Both the position numbers and the translations under genes were made by a program. 64,000 bases of DNA, from positions 62,001 through 126,000 of the forward strand of contig NZ_JPHU01000001.1 of the NCBI RefSeq assembly GCF_000733125.1. The letters are read 5' to 3'. The notes under the pieces are model-generated. The model was not told where the DNA came from and did no database searches. It worked only from the letters and a program-made list of their open reading frames with translations. Each line of letters starts with the position of its first letter. Within the stretch, counting starts at the first letter, position 1. Below are positions 45,407 through 54,607 of this stretch, in pieces. The stretch is from Parvularcula oceani (GTDB lineage Bacteria > Pseudomonadota > Alphaproteobacteria > Caulobacterales > Parvularculaceae).

Positions 45407-47335
45407 ATGTCAGAGGCCACAACACCCTCCCCGAGGCAGCGCCTGACCGGCGCGCCGCTGATCGCGGATTACGTCAGGCGCCTGCCCGGCCGGCCCGGCG
45501 TCTACCGCATGCTGAACGGCGAGGGCGACGTCCTTTATGTCGGCAAGGCGAAGTCGCTGAAGAACCGCGTCTCGAACTACGCGACGATGAACGGGCATTC
45601 GAACCGCATCGCGCGCATGATCACCGAGACGCGCCAGATGGAGTTCGTCGTCACCGAGAGCGAGACCGAAGCGCTGCTTCTCGAAGCGAACCTCATCAAG
45701 ACGCTGAAGCCCCGCTTCAACGTCCTCCTGCGCGACGACAAGAGCTTCTCGAACATCCTCATCGCCATGGACTCGCCCGTCCCGCAGATCCTCAAGCACA
45801 GGGGCGCGCAGAAGCGGCCGGGGCAGTATTTCGGGCCCTTCGCCAGCGCGGGCGCGGTGAATCGCACGCTGAACACGATGCAGAAGGCGTTCCTCCTGCG
45901 GAGCTGTTCGGACTCGGAATTCGACAGCCGGACGCGGCCCTGCCTCCTGCACCAGATCAAGCGCTGCTCGGCGCCCTGCACGGGCGAGGTGGACCAAGCC
46001 GAATACGATCAGCTGGTCGCCGAAGCGGTGGACTTCCTGAAAGGCCGCAACCGCGACGTGACCAAGCGCCTGTCGAAGGACATGGAGGCGGCCGCCGAGC
46101 GCATGGAGTTCGAGCGGGCCGCCCGCTTGCGCGACCGCATCCGCGCCCTCGCCTATATCCAGGAGACCCAGGGCATCAACACGGCGAGCGTGGGCGAGGC
46201 GGACGTCTTCGCCGTGCATGCCGATGGCGGCATGGCCTGCGTGCAGGCCTTCTTCTTCCGCGCCGGGCAGAACCTCGGCAACCAGGCCTATTTTCCGCGC
46301 GCGGACGAGGACGTGCCGACCGGCGAGGTCATGGGCGCCTGGATCGCGCAGTTCTATGACGGGCGCATGCCCCCTGCCCTCATCCTCCTTTCCGAGGACG
46401 TGCCCGATCAGGCCCTCCTCGCCGAGGCGCTCACGATCAAGGCGGGGCGCAAGGTCGAGATCCTGACCCCGCGCCGGGGCGAGCGGCGGGAGCTGACCCG
46501 CCACGCCCGGATGAACGCCCGCGAGGCGCTGGGGCGCAAGCTCGCCGATACGCAGAGCCAGAAAAAGCTGATGAAGGAGCTTCAGGAGACGCTGGGGCTG
46601 ACGGCGCCGCCGCGCCGTGTCGAATGCTACGACAACTCGCATCTGGGCGGCACGGGCCAGGTCGGCGCGATGATCGTCTCGGACGAAGAGGGCTTCGCGA
46701 AGGCCAAGTACCGCAAGTTCAACATCAAGGACGAGACGCTGTCAGCCGGCGACGATTTCGGCATGATGCGCGAGGTGATGAAGCGGCGCTTCTCCCGCCT
46801 GCTCAAGGAATCGAAGCCCGGCGAGGATGACTGGCCGAGCCTCGTCGTCATCGATGGCGGCGAGGGTCAGCTCGGCGCCGCGCGATGGGCCATGGCGGGC
46901 GCCGGGATCGAGGTCGGCACCGATATCGCGAACGGCCAGGTGGCCCTGGTCTCGATCTCGAAGCCGCGGCGAACGACCGGTTCGGGCGCCAAGGTCGCCG
47001 ACCGCTCGGCCTCCGCCGCCGCAGAGCAGATCCATATGCCTGGCCGCCAGACCTTCCTCCTGCCTCCGCGCAGCCCGGTCCTCTACTACCTCCAGCGGCT
47101 GAGGGACGAGGCGCACCGCTTCGTCATCGGCGCGCAGCGGGCCAAGCGGACGCAGGACATGAAGAAGAACCCGCTCGACGCTATCGACGGCGTGGGCGGC
47201 AAGCGCAAGAAGGCCCTCCTCAACCATTTCGGCTCGGCCAAGGCGGTGGCGCGGGCGAAGCGCGCGGACCTCGAAAGCGTGGACGGGATCAGCGAACAGC
47301 TTGCGGAGCGGATCTACGACCACTTCCACGGCTGA
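45407..47335 (+). CDS. uvrC: excinuclease ABC subunit C
   Basis: A 642-residue UvrC, which makes both incisions in nucleotide excision repair. The N-terminal GIY-YIG nuclease starts RPGVYRMLNGEGDVLYVGKAKSL. A cysteine cluster lies at FLLRSCSDSEF and CLLHQIKRCSAPC. The UVR motif is near 205-240, the RNase H-like endonuclease core has ECYDNSHLGGTGQVGAM and LVVIDGGEGQLGAA, and tandem HhH motifs end the protein. Start ATG is the family N-terminus. Confidence 0.96.
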   Translation: MSEATTPSPRQRLTGAPLIADYVRRLPGRPGVYRMLNGEGDVLYVGKAKSLKNRVSNYATMNGHSNRIARMITETRQMEFVVTESETEALLLEANLIKTLKPRFNVLLRDDKSFSNILIAMDSPVPQILKHRGAQKRPGQYFGPFASAGAVNRTLNTMQKAFLLRSCSDSEFDSRTRPCLLHQIKRCSAPCTGEVDQAEYDQLVAEAVDFLKGRNRDVTKRLSKDMEAAAERMEFERAARLRDRIRALAYIQETQGINTASVGEADVFAVHADGGMACVQAFFFRAGQNLGNQAYFPRADEDVPTGEVMGAWIAQFYDGRMPPALILLSEDVPDQALLAEALTIKAGRKVEILTPRRGERRELTRHARMNAREALGRKLADTQSQKKLMKELQETLGLTAPPRRVECYDNSHLGGTGQVGAMIVSDEEGFAKAKYRKFNIKDETLSAGDDFGMMREVMKRRFSRLLKESKPGEDDWPSLVVIDGGEGQLGAARWAMAGAGIEVGTDIANGQVALVSISKPRRTTGSGAKVADRSASAAAEQIHMPGRQTFLLPPRSPVLYYLQRLRDEAHRFVIGAQRAKRTQDMKKNPLDAIDGVGGKRKKALLNHFGSAKAVARAKRADLESVDGISEQLAERIYDHFHG

Positions 47336-47348
47336 GGCGGGCGGCCGC

Positions 47349-47933
47349 TCAGTAGCGGTGATTGGCGCTGACGGCGGCCCAGTAGCCTTCGAATTCGACG
47401 ACGAAGCCGCTCGCCGTATGGCGGGTGACCTTGGCTCGCGCATCGCCGACCGTGACGCTGGTGCCGAGCGGCGGGCGCTTCGCGCTTTTCAGGGTCAAGC
47501 CGACGACGGAGGCATCGAGGACCTCGCAGGCCGTCTCGCTGCCATCGTCGAAGCGGACCGTCTTGTGACGCTCGGCGCGCGCCGCCGTCACGGGAGCGGG
47601 CAGCGGCTCGACATCGGGCAGCGCCTGTCCGGAAATCTCCGCCAGCTTCTGCCTCAGGCGGGCCTTCTTCGTTTCGGTCAGCGAGAAATTGATCGCGAAG
47701 CCGTGCTTGAACAGGCGCACGGCCGTGCCTTCGAAGCGGCTGACGCCTTCGGCATAGACGACGACCCGCTGCCCGAGCTGCGGACGCTTCATGCAATGCA
47801 GGGACACGCCGGTCATGGAGAGGTCGATCAGCGTTCCTTCATGCGCCTCTTCCCCGATCAGCAGGCGCGCCGGCACCTCTAGCGGGACCCGGTCTGTTTG
47901 CCGTTTGTCGCTGGGAGAAGGTGTTGTAGCCAT
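47349..47933 (-). CDS. double PilZ-like domain protein
   Basis: A 194-residue protein with two PilZ-type beta barrels. The first (about 8-85) has the c-di-GMP motifs DKRQTDR and DLSMTGVSLHC (DxSxxG). The second (about 115-190) lacks the RxxxR motif and has DASVVGLTL, which is degenerate. So one unit can bind c-di-GMP and the other may be structural. It is convergent with uvrC and divergent from dnaG. Target unknown. Confidence 0.8.
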   Translation of the reverse strand: MATTPSPSDKRQTDRVPLEVPARLLIGEEAHEGTLIDLSMTGVSLHCMKRPQLGQRVVVYAEGVSRFEGTAVRLFKHGFAINFSLTETKKARLRQKLAEISGQALPDVEPLPAPVTAARAERHKTVRFDDGSETACEVLDASVVGLTLKSAKRPPLGTSVTVGDARAKVTRHTASGFVVEFEGYWAAVSANHRY

Positions 47934-48049
47934 ATCAAGCCTCTATACCCTCGTGGTTGTCGAAAGGTTGATTCCGCCGAAAGCCATAGCCGCCCTTGGC
48001 ACCCGAATCGCCCTCGCGCCAGCCGCGCCCGCGCCTTATCCTGAGCTCC

Positions 48050-49897
48050 ATGACCCGCTTTACCCCCGATTTCCTGGACGAGCTGCGCGCGCGCCTGCGC
48101 GCCTCCGACGTGATCGGGCGGCATGTGAAGCTCAAGAAGGAGGGCCGCGAGTGGCGGGGCCTCTCGCCCTTCACGAGCGAGAAGACGCCGAGCTTCTTCG
48201 TGAACGACGAGAAGCAGCGCTGGTTCGACTTCTCCTCGAACAAGAACGGCGACGTCATCGGCTTCCTGATGGAGGTCCAGAAGCTGACCTTTCCCGAGGC
48301 GGTCGAGCGCCTCTGCGAGGAGGCGGGCCTGCCCGTGCCGCAGGACACGCCGGAAGACCGCAGGCGCGAGGAAAAGGCGAAGAGCCTGGCGGAAGCCTGC
48401 GCGGACGCCGCGCGCTTCTTCCGCGCCATGCTGAACCGCCAGGACGGCGCGGATGCCCGCGCCTATCTCGACCGGCGGAAGGTCTCCCAGAAGCAGCGCG
48501 ACGCCTTCGGCCTCGGCTATGCGCCGGCGGGGCGGACGGCGCTCAAGGATTTCCTCCTCAACAAGGATTATCCGCTGGAGATGCTGGTGGAGGCGGGCCT
48601 CCTGATCCGCCTCGATGACGGGACGACCTATGACAGGTTCCGCGACAGGATCATGTTTCCGATCCTGGGCAGCCGGAACCGCGTAATCGCCTTTGGCGGG
48701 CGCGCGCTGTCCAGGGACGCCAAGGCGAAGTACCTCAACAGTCCCGAGACGCCCCTCTTCCACAAATCCTCGGTTCTCTACGACTATGCGCGGGCGCGGC
48801 GGGGCGCGGGACAGGGCAAGCCGCTGATCGTGACCGAAGGCTATATGGACGTCATCGCGGTGAACGGCGCCGGGCTGCCCGCCACCGCCCCGCTCGGCAC
48901 CGCGCTGACGGAGGGGCAGCTCACCCTCCTCTGGCGCGCGGCGGACGAGCCCGTTCTCTGCTTCGACGGCGACCGCGCCGGGCGCAGCGCGGCGTGGCGC
49001 GCGGTGGACCGCGCCCTCCCCCTCCTCGCGCCCGGCAAGTCGCTGCGCTTCGTCTTCCTGCCGGAGGGCCTCGACCCTGACGACCTGATCGGCCGGGACG
49101 GGCCGGGCGCCTTCGCCGAGCTGATCGAGACGGCGCGCCCCCTGGCGGAAGTCCTGTGGGAGCATCACCTCGAAACCCATGCCCGCTCGACGCCCGAGGA
49201 ACGGGCCGCCTTCAAGAGGGCGCTCTGGGACCGGATCAAACAGATCAAGGATCCGGATGTGAACGAGGCCTATGGCGGCTTCGTGCGCGAAAAGCTCGGC
49301 GAGGCCGACAGGCGCCCCGCCGAACGCAAGCCATGGCTCACGAAACAGGATTTCCGCCGCCGCCGCGACGCGCCCACGGTCTCGCCCGCGCTCAAGGCCC
49401 GCCTCGGCGCCCCGAATGCGGGGGACGCGGTGCGCGAGGCGCAGCTCGTCGTCACCCTGATCCACCATCCCCAGATCTTCGCCAATCACGAAGAGGCGGT
49501 TCTGGAGCTCGAAGTGCAGGAAGGGTCTCTTCGGACCCTTCTTTCCAGGACGGTCGACTGGCTGACAGAAGCGCCTTCACTTGACAGTGAGGCCCTGCGT
49601 TCGCACATCCTCGCAAGTTCGGAGGCTGCGCGGGCCTATGAGCGGTGGTCCAAGCACCCGCTCGTTCGGTTGGCGCGCTTCGTGCGTCCCGAAGCGGGCT
49701 TCGACGCGGCGGAAGAAGGGTGGCTCAACGCGCTCTCCATCGACCGTTATCAGGGCGATCTCGAAGGCGAGGTCGCCGAAGCCGCCGCGGAGGCGCATCT
49801 GGACGCTGGACGCGAGAGGACCTGGTTCGATGCCTTCAACCACAGAGCCAGGCTGCTCGCCGAGAACAAGCCGGACGACGACGACATCGGCGGCTGA
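48050..49897 (+). CDS. dnaG: DNA primase with degenerate zinc site
   Basis: A 615-residue primase that makes RNA primers for replication. The N-terminal zinc-ribbon region keeps its shape (RGLSPFTSEKTPSFFVNDEK), but the four zinc ligands (Cys, His, Cys, Cys) read Ser39, Thr42, Asp60 and Ser63. The catalytic TOPRIM domain is intact: LIVTEGYMDVIAVNG with Glu and LCFDGDRAGRSAAWRAV with Asp-x-Asp. The C-terminal helicase-binding region ends at the stop before rpoD. Start chosen at the ATG before TRFTPDFL. Confidence 0.95.
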   Translation: MTRFTPDFLDELRARLRASDVIGRHVKLKKEGREWRGLSPFTSEKTPSFFVNDEKQRWFDFSSNKNGDVIGFLMEVQKLTFPEAVERLCEEAGLPVPQDTPEDRRREEKAKSLAEACADAARFFRAMLNRQDGADARAYLDRRKVSQKQRDAFGLGYAPAGRTALKDFLLNKDYPLEMLVEAGLLIRLDDGTTYDRFRDRIMFPILGSRNRVIAFGGRALSRDAKAKYLNSPETPLFHKSSVLYDYARARRGAGQGKPLIVTEGYMDVIAVNGAGLPATAPLGTALTEGQLTLLWRAADEPVLCFDGDRAGRSAAWRAVDRALPLLAPGKSLRFVFLPEGLDPDDLIGRDGPGAFAELIETARPLAEVLWEHHLETHARSTPEERAAFKRALWDRIKQIKDPDVNEAYGGFVREKLGEADRRPAERKPWLTKQDFRRRRDAPTVSPALKARLGAPNAGDAVREAQLVVTLIHHPQIFANHEEAVLELEVQEGSLRTLLSRTVDWLTEAPSLDSEALRSHILASSEAARAYERWSKHPLVRLARFVRPEAGFDAAEEGWLNALSIDRYQGDLEGEVAEAAAEAHLDAGRERTWFDAFNHRARLLAENKPDDDDIGG

Positions 49898-49927
49898 CGC
49901 CGCCGCAGAAGCGCACGGGACTCTTTG

Positions 49928-51886
49928 ATGAGCAAGACCAACAAGGCCGCAGAGGAAGAGGGCGATCGCCCCGTCCTCGATCTCAACCTCGCCTCGGTCA
50001 AGAAGATGATCGAGACGGCGAAGAAGAAGGGCTACGTCACCTATGACGAGCTGAACGCCGTCCTGCCGGAGGAGGAATACACCTCCGAGCAGATCGAGGA
50101 CATCATGGCGAAGCTCTCGGATATGGGCATCAACGTCACCGAGAATGACGAGCCCGACGAAGAAGACGAGAAGGCGGAGAAGAAGGCCGCCGATGGCGAG
50201 GGCGGCACCGCCGTCGCCAAGAAAGAGACCGCGGCCACGGTCACCACCAACACCAAGGCCGACAGCGACCGCACCGACGACCCCGTCCGCATGTATCTGC
50301 GCGAGATGGGCTCGGTCGAGCTTCTCTCCCGCGAGGGCGAGATCGCCATCGCCAAGAGGATCGAGGCCGGCCGCGAGTCGATGATCCGCGCGCTTTGCGA
50401 GAGCTCGCTGACCTTCGAGGCCATCACTGTCTGGCGCGAGGAACTCGAGGAAGGCCGGGTCCTCCTGCGCGACATCATCGACCTCGACGCGACCTATGGC
50501 GGCGGCCCCGAAAGCCGTCCCGACATGACCCGTCCGGAGGTCGCCGAGCGCGTCCAGAAGGAACAGGAAGCGCGCGCCGCCGAGACCGGCGAGGACGAAG
50601 ACGAGTTCGACGAAGGCGACCTCTCGCTCTCGGCCAAGGAGGCCGAGCTGCGCGAAGGCGTGATGATGACCTTCACGGACATCGCCGAGGACTTCAAGAA
50701 GCTGCGCCGCCTGCAGGACCAGCAGATCGAGCTGCAGCTTGGCGGCGAGGACCTGTCCGAAAACCAGGTCAAGCGCCTCAAGAAGCTCCAGAAGGATATC
50801 GTCGAGCGCGTCCGCTCGGTGCGCCTGCACAATCACCGGATCGAAGCGCTGGTCGAGCAGCTCTACGCGATCAACCGCGCGCTGATGGCGCTTGAAGGCA
50901 AGCTCGTGCGCCTGGCCGACAGCTATGGCGTGAACCGCCAGGAATTCCTGCAATCCTATCTCGGCCACGAACTCGACCCCGACTGGCTCGAGCGCGTCAG
51001 CCAGTATGAGGGCCGCGGCTGGAAGAACTTCACCGACAAGGGCCACGACCAGATCGTCGCGCTGCGCGACGAGATCGGCACGCTGAGCCAGGAAACCGGC
51101 CTGACGGTCAAGGACTTCCGCCGCATCGTGCAGACCGTGCAGAAGGGCGAGCGCGAAGCGCGGATCGCCAAGAAGGAGATGGTCGAGGCGAACCTGCGCC
51201 TCGTGATCTCGATCGCGAAGAAATACACGAATCGTGGGCTTCAGTTCCTGGACCTCATCCAGGAAGGCAATATCGGCCTGATGAAGGCGGTCGATAAGTT
51301 CGAATACCGCCGCGGCTACAAGTTCTCGACTTACGCCACATGGTGGATCCGCCAGGCGATCACCCGCTCCATCGCGGATCAGGCGCGCACCATCCGCATC
51401 CCGGTCCACATGATCGAGACGATCAACAAGATCGTCCGGACCTCCCGTCAGATCCTCAACGAGATCGGCCGCGAGCCGACCCCCGAAGAGCTGGCCGCCA
51501 AGCTGTCCATGCCGCTCGAGAAGGTCCGCAAGGTGATGAAGATCGCCAAGGAGCCGATCAGCCTGGAGACGCCCATCGGCGATGAGGAAGACAGCCATCT
51601 CGGCGACTTCATCGAGGACAAGAACGCGATCCTGCCGATCGACGCGGCGATCCAGTCCAACCTGCGCGAGACGACGACGCGGGTTCTGGCGAGCCTCACC
51701 CCGCGCGAGGAACGCGTGCTGCGCATGCGCTTCGGCATCGGCATGAACACGGACCACACGCTCGAGGAGGTCGGCCAGCAATTCTCGGTCACCCGCGAGC
51801 GCATCCGCCAGATCGAAGCCAAGGCCCTGCGCAAGCTCAAGCATCCGAGCCGCTCGCGCAGGCTCAGAAGCTTCCTCGACAACTGA
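49928..51886 (+). CDS. rpoD: primary sigma factor RpoD (sigma-70)
   Basis: A 652-residue housekeeping sigma factor. Region 1.1 is at about 15-90, followed by a charged linker. Region 1.2 begins [19 protein letters not shown] and the non-conserved insert spans about 140-380. Region 2 contains [27 protein letters not shown] and [19 protein letters not shown]. Region 4 ends [29 protein letters not shown]. It directs RNA polymerase to most promoters. The dnaG-rpoD order is the classic macromolecular-synthesis arrangement, here without rpsU. Start ATG used; a TTG one codon earlier is also possible. Confidence 0.97.
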   Translation: MSKTNKAAEEEGDRPVLDLNLASVKKMIETAKKKGYVTYDELNAVLPEEEYTSEQIEDIMAKLSDMGINVTENDEPDEEDEKAEKKAADGEGGTAVAKKETAATVTTNTKADSDRTDDPVRMYLREMGSVELLSREGEIAIAKRIEAGRESMIRALCESSLTFEAITVWREELEEGRVLLRDIIDLDATYGGGPESRPDMTRPEVAERVQKEQEARAAETGEDEDEFDEGDLSLSAKEAELREGVMMTFTDIAEDFKKLRRLQDQQIELQLGGEDLSENQVKRLKKLQKDIVERVRSVRLHNHRIEALVEQLYAINRALMALEGKLVRLADSYGVNRQEFLQSYLGHELDPDWLERVSQYEGRGWKNFTDKGHDQIVALRDEIGTLSQETGLTVKDFRRIVQTVQKGEREARIAKKEMVEANLRLVISIAKKYTNRGLQFLDLIQEGNIGLMKAVDKFEYRRGYKFSTYATWWIRQAITRSIADQARTIRIPVHMIETINKIVRTSRQILNEIGREPTPEELAAKLSMPLEKVRKVMKIAKEPISLETPIGDEEDSHLGDFIEDKNAILPIDAAIQSNLRETTTRVLASLTPREERVLRMRFGIGMNTDHTLEEVGQQFSVTRERIRQIEAKALRKLKHPSRSRRLRSFLDN

Positions 51887-51892
51887 TACCGG

Positions 51893-51914
51893 CGGGCGGC
51901 CCTCGGGCCGCCCG
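51893..51914 (+). terminator. rho-independent terminator of rpoD
   Basis: A perfect 10-base-pair stem (CGGGCGGCCC / GGGCCGCCCG) with a 2-base loop, followed by TTTCCTTT. It starts 6 bases after the rpoD stop and ends 9 bases before the DUF188 start. Confidence 0.85.
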
Positions 51915-51923
51915 TTTCCTTTC

Positions 51924-52382
51924 ATGACCTCTACCGAAGCCTGCCTCCTGGTCGATGCCGATGCCTGTCCGGTGAAGGACGAGTGCATGCGCGTCGCGCT
52001 GCGCTATGGCGTGCCGGTCCTGTTCGTCTCGAATGCCGGCTTCCGCCTGCCCCCGCATCCGCTGATTCGGCGCCTCGTCGTCAGTGAAGGCTTCGATGCC
52101 GCCGACGATGCCATCGCCGAGCGGGCGGACGCGGCGAAGGTCGTGGTCACCGCCGACATCCTGCTCGCGGACCGATGCCTGAAGGCTGGCGCGGCCGTCC
52201 TCGGCCCCAATGGCACACCCTTTACGCCCGACTCCATCGGCAGCGCCATCGCGACCCGCGCGATCATGAACGATTTGCGCGGCAGCGGCGATCAGGTCGG
52301 CGGCGGCCAGCCGCCCTTCTCGAAAGCCGACCGCTCGCGCTTCCTCTCGGCGCTCGACGAGGCGCTGACCCGCCTCGTCTAG
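51924..52382 (+). CDS. YaiI/YqxD family (DUF188) NYN-like protein
   Basis: A 152-residue protein of the YaiI/YqxD family, related to PIN/NYN nucleases. The acidic motif VDADACPVKDE near the N-terminus and VVTADILLADRCL (about 72-84) hold the conserved aspartates. The conserved NGTPFTPDSIGSAIATR and a C-terminal PFSKADRSRFLSALDEAL complete the match. The activity of the family is not established. Its end overlaps the convergent DUF4281 gene by 4 bases. Confidence 0.92.
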   Translation: MTSTEACLLVDADACPVKDECMRVALRYGVPVLFVSNAGFRLPPHPLIRRLVVSEGFDAADDAIAERADAAKVVVTADILLADRCLKAGAAVLGPNGTPFTPDSIGSAIATRAIMNDLRGSGDQVGGGQPPFSKADRSRFLSALDEALTRLV

Positions 52383-52831
52383 AGCGCCGTCTTGGCGGGG
52401 CGGCCGCGGACAGCGCGGATGACGAGGTAGAGGAGCAGGCCCGCCGGCCCCGCCACGAAGGCCAGCAGCAGGCAGGGCACGACGAGAATGTACGGCAGGT
52501 GGAACCCTTGCGAGTCCCGCGCGATCCACGCCCCGACAAAGAGGTCGAAGGCGAGGTAATGGGCCCAGCCCGTCACCACGCCGAGCGGATGGGAGAAGAT
52601 CGCGGCGACCCCTTCCATCGTCGTGAAGTCCACGCCCTTCGCCCCGCCGCCGGTCGTCAGGGCGAAAAGAAGAAGCGCGACATAGACGGCGGCCAGAAGC
52701 GGCACGGCCACCGCCGTGACCAGCCGCTGCGTCCAGTCCCAGCGGGGCACGAAGAGAAGAAGCGCCCAGGCCGGAAGGACCGCCGCGTTGATCGCGGCGA
52801 AGAACAGCCCATAGGTGCCGTCGTTCTGCAT
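52379..52831 (-). CDS. ABA4-like (DUF4281) membrane protein
   Basis: A 150-residue protein with four membrane helices. The family signature THYLAFDLFVGAWIARD-like stretch is present as AHYLAFDLFVGAWIARDSQ (about 90-108), with FSHPLGVVTGW just before. Plant ABA4 is needed for neoxanthin synthesis, but bacterial members have no settled role. Presence of a Blh dioxygenase elsewhere in the window makes carotenoid metabolism a possible link, though the genes are 44 kb apart. No carotenoid genes adjoin it. Confidence 0.8.
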   Translation of the reverse strand: MQNDGTYGLFFAAINAAVLPAWALLLFVPRWDWTQRLVTAVAVPLLAAVYVALLLFALTTGGGAKGVDFTTMEGVAAIFSHPLGVVTGWAHYLAFDLFVGAWIARDSQGFHLPYILVVPCLLLAFVAGPAGLLLYLVIRAVRGRPAKTAL

Positions 52832-52916
52832 GCCCCCTCCCCTGCGCTTTCCCCCCTACCGCTCGGGGGCCGGGGCGACTAGGTCCGGGTACAGCTGACA
52901 GGAAGGCAGGCACGAG

Positions 52917-53024
52917 ATGAGAGGTAGCGGACGCAAGAGCGCTATGGGAATCGGCTTCGTGCTGTTCGTGCTGATCCTGTGGTGGGCGCTGGTGCATGTG
53001 GGCATGCTGCCCGCGCCGTTCTGA
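52917..53024 (+). CDS. possible 35-residue single-pass membrane protein
   Basis: A short frame from an ATG with AGGAAGGCAGG upstream. It encodes a basic N-terminus (MRGSGRKSAMG), one hydrophobic helix (IGFVLFVLILWWALVHVGML) and ends in PAPF. It reads away from the DUF4281 gene and stops 6 bases before the convergent amidase gene. Composition and ribosome site suggest a real micropeptide. No family was recognised, and chance is possible. Confidence 0.45.
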   Translation: MRGSGRKSAMGIGFVLFVLILWWALVHVGMLPAPF

Positions 53025-53030
53025 GGCCTC

Positions 53031-53699
53031 TCAGGACAAGTAGCAGCCGATTGCCGCACGCGTCGCCTCGGTCAGTCCCTGGCCCAGCTCCGCCGGGGCG
53101 AAGCGGCGCTGGAAGGCGGTAACGCAGGCTGCGGCGCCGAAGACTTCCACCCCGTAGCCGATGCGGGACAAGCGTTGCAGCGCGCGCTCCTCCTCCGGAA
53201 CTGCTTGGGGGTAGGCGCCGTTCCACGGCGGCAGCGCCAGCCCCTCCTCCGCCAGTCGGCCCCACGGAAACAACTCGCCCGGATCGTCCTTGCGGTCGGG
53301 GGCGACATCGGAATGGCCGACCACCCGCTCGGCGGGAATGTCGTGGCGCCGCAGAATGCCGCGCAGCAGCGGGATCAGCGCGTCGATCTGAGCAGCCGGA
53401 AAGTCGCGATAGCCGAATTCGTGGCCCGGATTGACGATCTCGATCCCCACGGACATCGCGTTGACGTCGCTGCGCCCCTGCCACTGCGCGACGCCCGCAT
53501 GCCAGGCGCGCTCGGCTTCGGGGACGAGGCGGAACAGCGTGCCGTCTTCCTCGATCAGATAATGGGCGGAGACCTTCGCGTCCGGGTCGCGCAGGCGGTC
53601 CAGAGCTGCCTGCCCGGTCTTCATTCCGGTATAGTGCAGGACGACCATCGAGATATCGGTGCCGCGTGCGTCGAAATTCGGCGATGGCGCTTCGATCAT
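53031..53699 (-). CDS. N-acetylmuramoyl-L-alanine amidase (AmpD-like)
   Basis: A 222-residue zinc amidase of the amidase_2 family. Zinc ligands are His22 in VLHYTGM, His129 in VVGHSDVAP and Asp139 in DRKDDPG, and AWHAGVAQW supplies the catalytic loop. A C-terminal segment (about 170-222, FGAAACVTAFQRRFAP) looks like a peptidoglycan-binding motif. No signal peptide is present, so it resembles cytoplasmic AmpD/AmiD-type enzymes for muropeptide recycling. Its ATG overlaps the stop of the upstream transporter gene (ATGA). Confidence 0.88.
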   Translation of the reverse strand: MIEAPSPNFDARGTDISMVVLHYTGMKTGQAALDRLRDPDAKVSAHYLIEEDGTLFRLVPEAERAWHAGVAQWQGRSDVNAMSVGIEIVNPGHEFGYRDFPAAQIDALIPLLRGILRRHDIPAERVVGHSDVAPDRKDDPGELFPWGRLAEEGLALPPWNGAYPQAVPEEERALQRLSRIGYGVEVFGAAACVTAFQRRFAPAELGQGLTEATRAAIGCYLS

Positions 53700-54607
53700 G
53701 GCGAGACCTCGGAGCTGACGGCGGGCGGCAGGTCGGCGCGCTTCGTCCGCTCCTGCCGCATCAGGATGAAGGCGACCCCGGCGAGCGTCATCGCCCCGCC
53801 GAAGAGGAAGCGTACGGTAAGGGTCTCGCCGAGAAGGAGCACGCCGAAGCCGACCGCGAAGACCGAGGCCATGAGCCCGGAGCTCGCGACCTGGCTGACC
53901 GGCGCGCGCTGGATCAGGAAATAGTAGCTCGCATGCGCGAAGATCGAAGCGACGAAGACCGAATAGGCGAGCGCGCCGACGACGCCCCAATTCACCTCCG
54001 GCACGAAAGCCGCCCTCTGTCCCGTCTCGAAGATCAGGGACAGGATGCCCGTCACGAAGAAGCCGACGACCCCGAACCAGGAGAGGAGCTCCAGCGGCTT
54101 CACGCCCTCGATCTTCTTGACGAAAATCGCGCCCGCCGCCTCGCTCGTCGCGGCGAGGAGAATGCAGAGCGCGCCAAGCGGCAGGTTGCGGCTGCCTGTT
54201 TCCTCCGAACTGCCCGTAGCGATGAGGGCGACGCCTGCGAGGGCCACCGCCATGCCGGTGATGCGGCGCCATCCGACCCGCTCGCCCAGGAACAGGATCG
54301 AGAAGACGGTGGCGATGGGAACGTAGCTCTCGATCACGACGGCGGAGATGCTCGCCGTGGTCAGCTTCAGGCCGTAGAACATGAAGGCGTAGTTGAGCCC
54401 GCCGAAGCAGGCGCCCGCGATCAGGATCGTCTGCATGCGCCCCTTGTGCCAGCGGCGGAACGGGGTCAGCAGGAGCGCGACCGTCCCCATGCGCAGGCAG
54501 ACATAGAAGAGCGGCGGGATCGCATCGACCGTCGCCTTCACCACGGTGAAATGCAGGCCCCATGCGAGTGTGATCGCGATCAGGAGAACGACATAGGACG
54601 GCTTCAC
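53696..54607 (-). CDS. EamA/DMT family exporter
   Basis: A 303-residue membrane protein with ten helices in two EamA halves (about 5-140 and 150-290). Signs are TLAWGLHFTVVKATVDAIPPLFYVCLRMG, the internal VVIESYVPIATVFSILFLGERVG, and near the end SGLMASVFAVGFGVLLLGET. DMT proteins export metabolites or amino acids. It is coupled on both sides by ATGA overlaps, to the ABC transporter gene upstream and the amidase gene downstream, so the three form one operon. Confidence 0.87.
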   Translation of the reverse strand: MKPSYVVLLIAITLAWGLHFTVVKATVDAIPPLFYVCLRMGTVALLLTPFRRWHKGRMQTILIAGACFGGLNYAFMFYGLKLTTASISAVVIESYVPIATVFSILFLGERVGWRRITGMAVALAGVALIATGSSEETGSRNLPLGALCILLAATSEAAGAIFVKKIEGVKPLELLSWFGVVGFFVTGILSLIFETGQRAAFVPEVNWGVVGALAYSVFVASIFAHASYYFLIQRAPVSQVASSGLMASVFAVGFGVLLLGETLTVRFLFGGAMTLAGVAFILMRQERTKRADLPPAVSSEVSP

